Part shown: positions 23,166 to 31,296 of the stretch, in pieces
How the letters are laid out: every line of letters starts with the position of its first letter
Numbering within the stretch: position 1 is the stretch's first letter
NCBI GenBank assembly: GCA_963618495.1
Contig: CAVESF010000025.1
Coordinates: 1-31,296, forward strand
Direction: 5' to 3'
Source: Apopatosoma sp963618495
Lineage (GTDB): Bacteria; Bacillota; Clostridia; Oscillospirales; CAG-272
DNA length: 31,296 bases
Translations under genes and position numbers: made by a program
The notes under the pieces: model-generated
What the model was told of the DNA's origin: nothing
Database searches by the model: none
The model's input: only the letters and a program-made list of their open reading frames with translations

Positions 23166-26100
23166 TTACTCTGCGCTTTCAGCCGCATTTGCTTCGGAAG
23201 CCGCCGCCGTTACAGCCGCAAATTCCGATTCGGCTACGCCCTCTTCTCCGACTTCCTTGACCTCGATATTATTGTAAATATCAAGACCTGTGCCGGCAGG
23301 AATCAGCTTACCGATAATAACATTTTCCTTAAGACCGATAAGATGATCGACTTTACCCTTGATAGCTGCCTCTGTAAGCACCTTTGTTGTCTCCTGGAAA
23401 GAAGCCGCGGAAAGGAAAGATTCCGTCTGCAATGCCGCTTTTGTGATACCGAGGAGGACAGGAGCAGATGTTGCGGGTCGGAGCGTCTTTTCTCCCGCCG
23501 CGATTCTCGCCTCTATCTTCTCGTTTTCTTCGAGGAACTCTGTATTGTCGATTATCGAACCCATGAGCAGATCTGTATCGCCGCCGTCCTCTATGCGCAC
23601 TTTGCGCGTCATCTGGCGGGCAATAACCTCGATATGCTTATCGTTTATTTCGATATCCTGCATGCGGTAAACACGCTGGATTTCGCGGATGATATAATCG
23701 TAAACAGCGGCAAGTCCGTTGATTCTCGTGATATCGGCAGGACTCATATTGCCCTCGGTGAGTACATCGCCGCGGTTTACGTAAGCGCCGTCCTCGATAA
23801 GAATATGAATGCCGTAAGGAATCGGATATACCACGTCTTCGCCTGTCTCGGCGGAAGAAATAACAATATTTCTCGAACGCTTTGCATCGACAAAGTGAGC
23901 AATACCGGAAACCTCGGAAACTGTAGCAGTCTTTTTCGGCTTGCGTGCCTCAAAGACCTCCGTAACTCTCGGCAGACCCTGTGTAATATCGCTTCCCGCG
24001 ATACCGCCGGTATGGAAAGTACGCATCGTAAGCTGTGTACCCGGTTCGCCTATAGACTGAGCCGCGATGATACCGACAGCCTCGCCTATGCTTACGGTCT
24101 TGCCTGTTGCAAGGTCGGAGCCGTAGCAATGAGCACATACACCGTACTTGCATTTGCACTTGAGTATGGAGCGGACATACACTCTTGTTATGCCTGCGTT
24201 CACAATGTTCTGCGCCTGCTCGAGCGTGAGCATATCGCCATGGTGAGCAAGCACCTCGCCCGTCTGCGGATTTACGACATCGTTTATCACAAATCTGCCG
24301 GGGAGTCTGCTTACGAGCGGCTCGATGACTTCGGTGCCGTCACCCATTACATCAGATACCCAGATACCCTCCGTAGTGCCGCAGTCCTCTTCTCTTACTA
24401 TGACATCCTGCGATACATCGACAAGTCGTCTCGTAAGGTAACCGGAGTCTGCCGTCTTAAGAGCCGTATCGGAAAGGGATTTACGGGAGCCTCTTGCACC
24501 CGAGAAGTACTCGAGAACATTCATGCCCTCACGGAAGTTGCTCTTTATCGGGATTTCCATGGTACGACCTGTTGCCGAGAACATCAGACCGCGCATACCT
24601 GCGAGCTGACGCATCTGGCTCATTGAACCACGGGCGCCCGAGTCGCTCATCATGTTGATAGGATTGTATCTGTCAAGACATTCCTGAAGCGCGTCGGTAA
24701 CATCCTTTGTCGTCTGCTCCCATACGCTGATAACGCTCTTGTAGCGTTCCTCTTCGGAGAGAAGTCCTCGACGGAAATCGCGCTGGATATGGTCGACTTT
24801 CTTCTCTGCTTCCGCAATGAGAGTTTTCTTCTCGGAAGGAACCGTCATGTCCGAAACGGATATGGAAATGGATGCCTTTGTGGAATACTTGAAGCCGTTT
24901 GCCTTTATCGCGTCGAGAACGCGCGCGGCAACCGCGGGACCGTGCTTTCTTATTGTTCTGTCAACTATCTGACCGAGCTGCTTCTTCTTTGTCGTGAACA
25001 TGATTTCGAGGTCAAGCAACTTGGAAGGGTCGCTTCTGTCCACAAAACCGAGGTCCTGCGGGATAGGAGCGTTGAATATAAGTCTGCCGAGCGTGGCGTC
25101 GATAAGACCCGTGTGGGTAACGCCGTCTATCTCGCGGGAAACGCGCACCTTGATAGGCGCGTGCATGCCGAGCAGACCGTTTGCATAAGCCATCATGGCT
25201 TCGTCAAAATCTCTGAATATGCTTCCCTCTCCGGGTTCGCCCGCGCGGTCTATGGTCAGGTAATAAGAACCGAGCACCATATCCTGCGAAGGAACCGTTA
25301 CGGCTTTGCCGTCAACAGGCTTCAGGAAGTTGTTTGCGGAAAGCATGAGGAAGCGCGCCTCCGCCTGCGCTTCGCTTGAAAGCGGAATATGAACAGGCAT
25401 CTGGTCGCCGTCGAAGTCGGCGTTGAATGCCGAGCAAACGAGCGGATGGAGCTTTATCGCTCTGCCCTCTACGAGCACAGGCTCAAACGCCTGAATGGAA
25501 AGTCTGTGAAGCGTAGGAGCTCGGTTGAGAAGCACGGGATGGTCCTTGATGACCGTCTCGAGTGCGTCCCAGATTTCGGGACTTGCTTTCTCCACCTTTT
25601 TCTTTGCGTCCTTGATGTTGGAGGCGCTCTGCGTCTCGACAAGGCGCTTCATAACGAACGGCTTGAAAAGCTCGAGAGCCATTTCTTTCGGAAGTCCGCA
25701 CTGATAAATCTTCAGCGAAGGACCTACGACGATAACGGAACGACCGGAATAGTCGACGCGCTTGCCGAGCAGGTTCTGACGGAAGCGTCCCTGCTTACCG
25801 CGGAGCATCTCGGAAAGAGACTTGAGCGGACGATTGCTGGAACCGCCTGTGACAGGCTTGCCGCGTCTGCCGTTATCAATGAGGGCGTCTACCGCCTCCT
25901 GGAGCATGCGCTTTTCGTTTCTTATGATTATTTCCGGCGCATAAAGCTCGGTGAGCTTCTTGAGTCGGTTGTTTCTGTTGATAACTCTGCGATAGAGGTC
26001 GTTTATATCCGTCGTTGCGAATCTGCCGCCGTCCAGCTGTACCATCGGGCGGATATCCGGCGGGATAACTGGGATGACGTCGAGTATCATCCACTCGGGG

Positions 26101-26762
26101 CGATTGCCCGACTTTCTGAATGCCTCTACAACCTCGAGTCTCTTGATAATGCGGAGCTTTTTCTGACCGCCTGCCGTAGCGAGCTCAGCCTTGAGCTGCT
26201 CGGAAAGCTTTTCTATATCTATCTCGCAGAGAAGTTCCTTTATAGCCTCGGCACCCATGCCTACGCGGAAATCGTTCTCGTATTTCTCATACATTTCGCG
26301 GTATTCTCGTTCGGAGAGGAGTTGCATCTTCTCAAGTGGCGTATTGCCGGGATCGAGAACGATATACTGCGCGAAATAGAGCACCTTTTCAAGGAGCCTC
26401 GGAGAAAGGTCGAGCAGCAGACCTATACGGGAAGGTATGGCGCGGAAATACCAGATGTGGGACACGGGAGCGGCAAGCTCGATATGACCCATTCTCTCAC
26501 GGCGCACTTTCTTGGTTGTAACCTCAACGCCGCACTTTTCGCAAACCTTGCCCTTATAGCGGACTCTCTTGTACTTTCCGCAGAGACATTCCCAGTCCTT
26601 TGTCGGACCGAAGATTTTCTCGCAGAAAAGACCGTCCTTTTCGGGGCGAAGCGTTCTGTAGTTTATGGTCTCAGGCTTGGTAACCTCGCCGCTTGACCAG
26701 CTTCTTATCATTTCAGGGGACGCAAGTCCTATTTTAATCGAATTAAAAACCTGTTTTCCCAT
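23166..26762 (-). CDS. rpoC: RNA polymerase beta' subunit
   Basis: 1198 residues, the usual Gram-positive length. The N-terminal zinc ribbon has Cys at 59, 61, 74 and 77 ('CLCGKY..CEKC'). The catalytic 'NADFDGD' (447-453) holds the three Asp that bind the active-site Mg. The second zinc site is seen as 'CGTTEG' and 'CKCKYGVCAHCYG'. The bridge helix/trigger-loop region 'SIGEPGTQLTMRTFHTGG' is intact. The last roughly 30 residues are an acidic, Ala-rich tail ('EEGVAESEFAAVTAAASEA'), beyond the usual end. It starts 18 bases after rpoB and ends at its own terminator. Confidence 0.99.
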   Translation of the reverse strand: MGKQVFNSIKIGLASPEMIRSWSSGEVTKPETINYRTLRPEKDGLFCEKIFGPTKDWECLCGKYKRVRYKGKVCEKCGVEVTTKKVRRERMGHIELAAPVSHIWYFRAIPSRIGLLLDLSPRLLEKVLYFAQYIVLDPGNTPLEKMQLLSEREYREMYEKYENDFRVGMGAEAIKELLCEIDIEKLSEQLKAELATAGGQKKLRIIKRLEVVEAFRKSGNRPEWMILDVIPVIPPDIRPMVQLDGGRFATTDINDLYRRVINRNNRLKKLTELYAPEIIIRNEKRMLQEAVDALIDNGRRGKPVTGGSSNRPLKSLSEMLRGKQGRFRQNLLGKRVDYSGRSVIVVGPSLKIYQCGLPKEMALELFKPFVMKRLVETQSASNIKDAKKKVEKASPEIWDALETVIKDHPVLLNRAPTLHRLSIQAFEPVLVEGRAIKLHPLVCSAFNADFDGDQMPVHIPLSSEAQAEARFLMLSANNFLKPVDGKAVTVPSQDMVLGSYYLTIDRAGEPGEGSIFRDFDEAMMAYANGLLGMHAPIKVRVSREIDGVTHTGLIDATLGRLIFNAPIPQDLGFVDRSDPSKLLDLEIMFTTKKKQLGQIVDRTIRKHGPAVAARVLDAIKANGFKYSTKASISISVSDMTVPSEKKTLIAEAEKKVDHIQRDFRRGLLSEEERYKSVISVWEQTTKDVTDALQECLDRYNPINMMSDSGARGSMSQMRQLAGMRGLMFSATGRTMEIPIKSNFREGMNVLEYFSGARGSRKSLSDTALKTADSGYLTRRLVDVSQDVIVREEDCGTTEGIWVSDVMGDGTEVIEPLVSRLPGRFVINDVVNPQTGEVLAHHGDMLTLEQAQNIVNAGITRVYVRSILKCKCKYGVCAHCYGSDLATGKTVSIGEAVGIIAAQSIGEPGTQLTMRTFHTGGIAGSDITQGLPRVTEVFEARKPKKTATVSEVSGIAHFVDAKRSRNIVISSAETGEDVVYPIPYGIHILIEDGAYVNRGDVLTEGNMSPADITRINGLAAVYDYIIREIQRVYRMQDIEINDKHIEVIARQMTRKVRIEDGGDTDLLMGSIIDNTEFLEENEKIEARIAAGEKTLRPATSAPVLLGITKAALQTESFLSAASFQETTKVLTEAAIKGKVDHLIGLKENVIIGKLIPAGTGLDIYNNIEVKEVGEEGVAESEFAAVTAAASEANAAESAE

Positions 26763-26780
26763 TTTGCATTTCCCCCTTTC

Positions 26781-29700
26781 TTATTCCATATCGTCATCTT
26801 CGGCGAAGTCCTCTTCGTCGTCGAAATCTTCATCATCGAAGTCAAAATCGTCATCGTCATCGTCGCCGCCCGCAAATTCGGATTCAGGATCGTCAATGAT
26901 GGTTATATGCTCGTCGTCATCCTCACCCTCAACCGTTCTGCCGATGTCGTCCATGGAAACTGTTGTGGGCGTATCGTCGAGATCGTCGCCGATGGAAGAA
27001 AGTGCTATCTCCTCGCCGTTTTCATCGAGAACTCTGACATCGAGCGCCAGCGACTGAAGCTCTTTTACAAGCACGCGGAATGATTCCGGAACGCCGGGCG
27101 TCGGGATGTTCTGACCCTTTACGATAGCTTCGTATGCCTTTACACGGCCCGTGACATCGTCACTCTTGACCGTGAGGATTTCCTGAAGCGTATAAGCCGC
27201 GCCGTAAGCCTCGAGAGCCCATACTTCCATTTCTCCGAAGCGCTGACCGCCGAACTGCGCTTTACCGCCGAGAGGCTGCTGCGTAACGAGAGCGTAAGGA
27301 CCTGTCGAACGCGCGTGAATCTTATCGTCTACAAGGTGGTGGAGCTTGAGATAGTACATGATGCCGACGGTAACGGGGTTGTCAAATGCCTCACCCGTTC
27401 TGCCATCGTAAAGAATCTGCTTGCCGTCTACGGTCTTCAGCTTCTTCTCCGCTATCTTCTCGGCTACGAGCGCCTTGTTTGCCAGCTTATCCTCGCCGAA
27501 TTCTATATATTTCTTTTCGCCCGTTTCCTCGTCGGTGACCTCTTCATAGAACTTTCTGCCCTTGAGCACGTCGCTCGGGAGAACATCTCTGTAGAGTCCG
27601 GCAAGAGTGAGCGCCTCTGTGATATCGCTTTCCTTTGCGCCGTCGAAAGCAGGCGTCATGACCTTGAAGCCGAGATGCTTTGCGGCGATACCGAGATGCA
27701 CCTCGAGCACCTGACCGATATTCATTCGGGAAGGAACGCCCAGAGGGTTCAGCACGATATCGAGCGGCGTGCCGTCTGCGAGATAAGGCATATCCTCGGG
27801 AGGAAGTATGCGCGAAACGACACCCTTGTTACCATGGCGTCCCGCCATCTTATCGCCGACGGAAATCTTTCTCTTCTGCGCGATATAGACGCGGACCGTC
27901 TTGTTTACGCCGGGAGAAAGCTCATCGGAATTTGCGCGCGAGAATACCTTTACATCGACAACGATACCGCTTTCGCCGTGCGGCAGGCGGAGCGAAGTAT
28001 CGCGAACCTCGCGTGCCTTTTCGCCGAATATGGCACGGAGCAGTCTCTCCTCGGGAGTAAGCTCGGTTTCGCCCTTGGGCGTAACCTTGCCTACAAGTAT
28101 GTCGCCAGCGTGAACATCCGTACCTATGCGGATGATACCGTCGGCATCGAGGTCCTTGAGCGCATCCTCGCCGCAGTTCGGAATCTCTCTTGTGATTTCC
28201 TCCGGACCGAGCTTGGTGTCTCTTGCTTCCGTATTGTATTCTTCTATATGGATAGATGTATAAACATCGTTGCGAACGAGATTTTCATTGAGAAGAACGG
28301 CGTCCTCGTAATTGTATCCCTCCCATGTCATGAAGCCGATGAGAGCGTTCTTACCGAGGGAAATCTCGCCGTTCGAGGTAGCGGGACCATCCGCTATTAC
28401 ATCGCCCTTTTCAACTCTGTCGCCGAGATTTACGACAGGTCTCTGATTTACGCAGGTGCCGACATTGGAGCGCTTGAACTTCAGGAGAGAATATCTGTCT
28501 TTCTGTCCGTCGTCGCGGCGCACTATAACCTCGTCGGAGGATACTCTGTCAACATATCCGCTTTCCTTGGCTACAACGCAGACGCCGGAGTCTATCGCCG
28601 CCTTGTATTCCATGCCGGTGCCGACTATGGGAGATTCCGTCATCATGAGCGGAACAGCCTGCTTCTGCATGTTCGAACCCATGAGCGCACGGGAGTTATC
28701 GTCGTTTTCAAGGAACGGAATGAAGCCTGTGGCAACGGAAATGAGCATCTTCGGCGAAACATCCATGTAGTCCACCCTGGAAGCGTCCACTTCGACTATC
28801 TCCGCCTTGTCTCTTGCCGTTACCTTGCGGTTTATGAATCTGCCCTCTTCATCGAGAGGCTCGTTTGCCTGTGCAACAATATAGTTGTCCTCGACATCGG
28901 CTGTCATGTATTCGACATTTTCGGTGACGATGCCGGTTGCCTTGTCGACCTTGCGGAAAGGCGCCTCGATGAAGCCGTAATCGTTTATTCTCGCGTAGCA
29001 TGCGAGATAGGAGATAAGACCGATATTAGGACCCTCAGGCGTTTCTATCGGGCATATGCGTCCATAGTGAGTATAATGTACATCGCGGACTTCAAACGAT
29101 GCGCGATCTCTGGAAAGACCACCGGGACCGAGCGCGGAAAGACGGCGCTTGTGAGTAAGCTCGGCAAGCGGGTTGTTCTGATCCATGAACTGGGAGAGCT
29201 GTGACGAACCGAAAAATTCGCGTATCGCCGCCACAACGGGACGGATATTGATAAGTCCCTGCGGCGTGAGGCTGTCCGCATCCTGAATGGTCATGCGTTC
29301 TTTTATTATCTTATCCATGCGGGAGAAGCCGATTCGGAGCTGATTCTGAATAAGCTCGCCTACGGCACGGATTCTTCTGTTTCCGAGGTGGTCGATATCG
29401 TCGGGATTGCCTATACCGTGCGCAAGGCAGATGAGATAGTTCATCGAAGCGAAGATATCGTCCTTTGTGATATGCTTGGGAGAAAGCTCTGCTGCTCTTG
29501 CCTTTGCCGCCACCTTAATCTTTTCGGCGTCGCCGCCGCATTCCTCCATGATGGAGAGCAGGAGGCTGAGCTTGACATGCTCGTTTACGCCGCAGTCGCG
29601 CAGATCATAGCCGAGAACATCCTTGGCATCTACCATGCCGTTGCCGAAGACTTTCATCTCCTTGCCGTCGCCGATATCGACATAAGCCTCATTCACGCAG

Positions 29701-30695
29701 GCGTGCTCGATAACCATAGCCTCATCGTATGTGAGAGTCTTGCCCGCATCGAAGATGAGCTCGCCCGTGATGGGGTTGACAACGGGGCGCGTAAGCGTTC
29801 TGCCCGTGATTCTCTTGCCTATCGCGGTTTTCTTATCGAATTTGTATCTGCCGACAGCACCGAGATCATAGTGCTTGGGGTCGAAGAACATATTGTTTAC
29901 GAGTATCTGCGCACTTTCGACTATCGCAGGCTCGCCGGGACGGAGCTTCTTGTAGATTTCCTTGAGCGCCTCTTCATAGGGAGAGGTACCGTTTTTATCC
30001 GCCTCGTTCTGCATTCCGTCCTTTTCAAGGGTGGCAAGTATTTTGGGGTCGTCGCCGTAAACGGAGCGTACTCCCGTGGAGGATGACGTTGCTTCCTCAA
30101 GTGCACGGATAAGTATTGTGGCGGGTATTTTTCTGTTCTTGTCTATACGGACCCAGCAAACATCATTGAGGTCTGTCTCATACTCAAGCCATGCGCCGCG
30201 GTAAGGGATGACGGTAGCTTTCACTATCATCTTGCCTGTCTTGTCCATCGCGGTTTCGTAGTACATGCCGGGGGAACGGACGAGCTGGGATACAACGACT
30301 CTCTGCGCGCCGTTTATGATAAATGTACCCTCGTCGGTCATCAGCGGGAAATCTCCCATGAAGAGATCCTGCTGCTTCACTTCGCCTGTACTCTTGTTTG
30401 TGAGTCTGACAGTAACCCTGAGCGGGGCTGCATAGTTGGCGTCTCTCTCCTTGCATTCCTCTATGGAATACTTGGGCGTTGCGTCTATGGAAAAGTCCAC
30501 GAACTCGATAACGAGATTTCCGGAATAATCCACGATAGGCGAAACATCCGAGAGAACCTCTCTGATACCCTTTTCAATGAGCCATCCGTAGGACTTCTTC
30601 TGCACCTCGAGAAGATCGGGCATGTCGATGATGTCCTTTACCTTAGCATAGCTCATTCTGATGTTTTTGCCAAGCTGCTGGGGTTTGATTCTCAT
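26781..30695 (-). CDS. rpoB: RNA polymerase beta subunit with long acidic C-terminal tail
   Basis: 1304 residues from ATG 30695, which has GGAG 8 bases before it; the longer frame uses an unsupported TTG. Conserved blocks include 'GTFIINGAQRVVVSQLVRSPG', the rifampicin pocket 'GSSQLSQFMDQNNPLAELTH' (496-515), and 'PIETPEGPNIGLI'. The main resistance positions are wild type (D505, H515, S520, matching E. coli 516, 526, 531), so rifampicin sensitivity is expected. 'GDKMAGRHGNKGVVS' marks the catalytic region. The final 69 residues form an acidic tail rich in Asp/Glu. It has its own promoter, and no rplJ/rplL genes are directly upstream, unlike most Firmicutes. Confidence 0.99.
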   Translation of the reverse strand: MRIKPQQLGKNIRMSYAKVKDIIDMPDLLEVQKKSYGWLIEKGIREVLSDVSPIVDYSGNLVIEFVDFSIDATPKYSIEECKERDANYAAPLRVTVRLTNKSTGEVKQQDLFMGDFPLMTDEGTFIINGAQRVVVSQLVRSPGMYYETAMDKTGKMIVKATVIPYRGAWLEYETDLNDVCWVRIDKNRKIPATILIRALEEATSSSTGVRSVYGDDPKILATLEKDGMQNEADKNGTSPYEEALKEIYKKLRPGEPAIVESAQILVNNMFFDPKHYDLGAVGRYKFDKKTAIGKRITGRTLTRPVVNPITGELIFDAGKTLTYDEAMVIEHACVNEAYVDIGDGKEMKVFGNGMVDAKDVLGYDLRDCGVNEHVKLSLLLSIMEECGGDAEKIKVAAKARAAELSPKHITKDDIFASMNYLICLAHGIGNPDDIDHLGNRRIRAVGELIQNQLRIGFSRMDKIIKERMTIQDADSLTPQGLINIRPVVAAIREFFGSSQLSQFMDQNNPLAELTHKRRLSALGPGGLSRDRASFEVRDVHYTHYGRICPIETPEGPNIGLISYLACYARINDYGFIEAPFRKVDKATGIVTENVEYMTADVEDNYIVAQANEPLDEEGRFINRKVTARDKAEIVEVDASRVDYMDVSPKMLISVATGFIPFLENDDNSRALMGSNMQKQAVPLMMTESPIVGTGMEYKAAIDSGVCVVAKESGYVDRVSSDEVIVRRDDGQKDRYSLLKFKRSNVGTCVNQRPVVNLGDRVEKGDVIADGPATSNGEISLGKNALIGFMTWEGYNYEDAVLLNENLVRNDVYTSIHIEEYNTEARDTKLGPEEITREIPNCGEDALKDLDADGIIRIGTDVHAGDILVGKVTPKGETELTPEERLLRAIFGEKAREVRDTSLRLPHGESGIVVDVKVFSRANSDELSPGVNKTVRVYIAQKRKISVGDKMAGRHGNKGVVSRILPPEDMPYLADGTPLDIVLNPLGVPSRMNIGQVLEVHLGIAAKHLGFKVMTPAFDGAKESDITEALTLAGLYRDVLPSDVLKGRKFYEEVTDEETGEKKYIEFGEDKLANKALVAEKIAEKKLKTVDGKQILYDGRTGEAFDNPVTVGIMYYLKLHHLVDDKIHARSTGPYALVTQQPLGGKAQFGGQRFGEMEVWALEAYGAAYTLQEILTVKSDDVTGRVKAYEAIVKGQNIPTPGVPESFRVLVKELQSLALDVRVLDENGEEIALSSIGDDLDDTPTTVSMDDIGRTVEGEDDDEHITIIDDPESEFAGGDDDDDDFDFDDEDFDDEEDFAEDDDME

Positions 30696-30841
30696 ATAAT
30701 CACTCCATTCATAATTTAGCTTGCCTTGATTTTTGCGCAAAAATCTTTGTTTTCACTTGCTTTTACCGCCTTTTCCGCGCCTTTTGATTTTGCGGTCGGC
30801 TAAAAATGGCGATAGCATAAGCAATTATAATGCAGTTTATA

Positions 30842-30870
30842 AGTATACCATCCATTTTTCAATATGTCAA
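30842..30870 (-). promoter_or_regulatory. Promoter of rpoB-rpoC
   Basis: TTGACA (30870-30865), 17-base spacer, TATACT (30847-30842) on the - strand. Transcription would start near 30835, giving a leader of about 140 bases before the rpoB ATG. A near-consensus promoter here is consistent with rpoBC being independent of ribosomal protein genes. Confidence 0.9.
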
Positions 30871-30916
30871 GAGGAATTTGTCATTTTTTTAAATAATGTG
30901 AAGTTGTATAATAAGT

Positions 30917-30945
30917 TTGACAGTTGCGGCGGTCTTTTGGACTAT
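30917..30945 (+). promoter_or_regulatory. Possible + strand promoter for the gene at 31216
   Basis: TTGACA (30917-30922), 17-base spacer and GACTAT (30940-30945), a weak -10. A TATAAT also occurs at 30907-30912 but lacks a -35 at the right distance. If the first pair is used, the transcript would carry a leader of about 265 bases containing all the hairpins below. Confidence 0.4.
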
Positions 30946-30984
30946 ATATTTATACGCGCATGCGATAAGTATTACTCACTACTT

Positions 30985-31014
30985 AGTCACACATCGTAAT
31001 AACCATGTGTGACT
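30985..31014. repeat. Inverted repeat, possible operator or leader hairpin
   Basis: AGTCACACAT (30985-30994) and ATGTGTGACT (31005-31014), perfect 10-bp arms around 10 bases (CGTAATAACC). No T tract follows. The symmetry fits either a protein-binding site or an RNA stem. Confidence 0.6.
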
Positions 31015-31019
31015 CGTCA

Positions 31020-31051
31020 GATTTTCAAAATCTTTTTTGCGCGAAGCGCAA
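31020..31051. repeat. Two adjacent short hairpins
   Basis: GATTTT-c-AAAATC (31020-31032) is directly followed by TTTTTT and then TTGCGC-gaa-GCGCAA (31037-31051). The first could be a weak terminator on the + strand; the second is a compact hairpin with a GAA loop. Both lie in the possible leader of the gene at 31216. Confidence 0.5.
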
Positions 31052-31056
31052 TGTAC

Positions 31057-31183
31057 CCTCTGCCGTCCGCGCCTTGGCATATTTAACTTTCGTTGAGGCA
31101 CTTTGTTTATGCTCGGGTTCGCGCGATCTAACTAAAGTTATTTAGTGGCACTTAATTTGACGGTGGCGCGCGGACGGCAGAGG
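31057..31183. repeat. Nested long-range inverted repeats before the gene at 31216
   Basis: CCTCTGCCGTCCGCG (31057-31071) pairs perfectly with CGCGGACGGCAGAGG (31169-31183). Inside, TAACTTT (31084-31090) pairs with AAAGTTA (31134-31140) and the pairing continues past one mismatch. GGCACTT occurs twice in the enclosed stretch (31097-31103 and 31147-31153). The outer repeat ends about 33 bases before the ATG at 31216. This may be a structured leader RNA or a small palindromic mobile repeat. Confidence 0.6.
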
Positions 31184-31215
31184 AAAAGAATATATAACGA
31201 AAAGAGGTGAAAAGA

Positions 31216-31296
31216 ATGGTGGTAGCAATAGCAGGTCTCGTTCTTACAACGATATTGCTTATGCTTATGGCAAATAAGCTTAGCAATAGAGTTTCG
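31216..31296 (+). CDS. Start of a membrane protein, cut by the right edge
   Basis: Only the first 27 codons are in the window: 'MVVAIAGLVLTTILLMLMAN', then KLSNRVS. ATG has AGAGGTG 7 bases before it. The sequence is a hydrophobic helix followed by a 'KLSNRVS' turn, reminiscent of the N-terminus of CitMHS/anion-transporter (ion-transporter superfamily) proteins, but that is a weak impression from a short piece. It is divergent from rpoB and may be expressed from the region with hairpins described above. Confidence 0.65.
   Translation, partial: MVVAIAGLVLTTILLMLMANKLSNRVS

Noticed and set aside
27315..29204. 629-codon open frame on the + strand opposite rpoB
   Set aside because: It is a mirror of the codon bias of rpoB. 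The product has no recognisable motif, no ribosome-binding site, and the opposite strand encodes an intact beta subunit.
30696..30740. N-terminal extension of RpoB from a TTG
   Set aside because: No ribosome-binding site, and the conserved family start plus GGAG fit ATG at 30695.
1..31296. CRISPR array, tRNA or rRNA genes
   Set aside because: No regularly spaced repeats were found, and no gap contains a cloverleaf with a GGTTCRA-type T arm; the GGGTTCG near 31114 has no matching stem.

Overview
The window looks like a chromosomal segment from a low-to-mid G+C Firmicute of the class Clostridia, probably a gut or host-associated relative of the Oscillospiraceae/Ruminococcaceae. Evidence: the conserved order rpoB-rpoC-L7Ae-like-rpsL-rpsG-fusA-tuf, strong AGGAGG Shine-Dalgarno sites, TTG and GTG starts, a SAM-I riboswitch before metK, an FMN riboswitch before ribU, and tnpV-type mobile-element genes. 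The genus cannot be named from the sequence alone.

Region 1 (1-8.75 kb) is an accessory defence island, visibly more A+T-rich than the rest. On the + strand it holds the C-terminal part of a DUF4143-type ATPase, a two-gene BcgI-like (type IIB) restriction-modification system (fused nuclease-methylase plus specificity subunit, overlapping by 11 bp), and a Gabija anti-phage pair (gajA, OLD-type ATPase/TOPRIM nuclease; gajB, UvrD-like helicase from a TTG start) closed by a hairpin. Facing it on the - strand are two broken genes of a mobile-element cassette: tnpV with an amber codon, and a DUF6809-like gene with a frameshift and a nonsense codon. Two strong hairpins (8655-8690 and 8723-8761) sit at the edge of the island.

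Region 2 (8.9-15.3 kb) returns to chromosome-style sequence: an unrecognised four-helix membrane protein behind a perfect consensus promoter; a convergent uxuA-SDR unit (hexuronate breakdown); and a lipoprotein-MBOAT-DHHW operon that probably O-acylates a cell-surface polymer.

Region 3 (15.2-17.9 kb, - strand) has metK under a complete SAM-I riboswitch with promoter and terminator, and a two-gene ribU-COG2426 operon under an FMN riboswitch whose closing stem overlaps the ribosome-binding site.

Region 4 (17.95-30.9 kb, - strand) is the information-processing block: rpoB-rpoC with its own promoter and terminator, then the L7Ae-like/rpsL/rpsG/fusA/tuf string operon with its own promoter. RpsL carries Arg at the position whose Lys-to-Arg change gives streptomycin resistance in other bacteria, and RpoB ends in a 69-residue acidic tail. 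rpoB has no rplJL upstream; a divergent gene starts at 31216 instead, behind a roughly 260-base region full of inverted repeats.

Most promising for follow-up: the Gabija pair with an atypical Walker A (Ala for the last Gly), the hairpins at the island edge, the structured region before the gene at 31216, and the FMN-controlled COG2426 gene. I found no wholly new system I could defend; the defence island consists of recognisable types.
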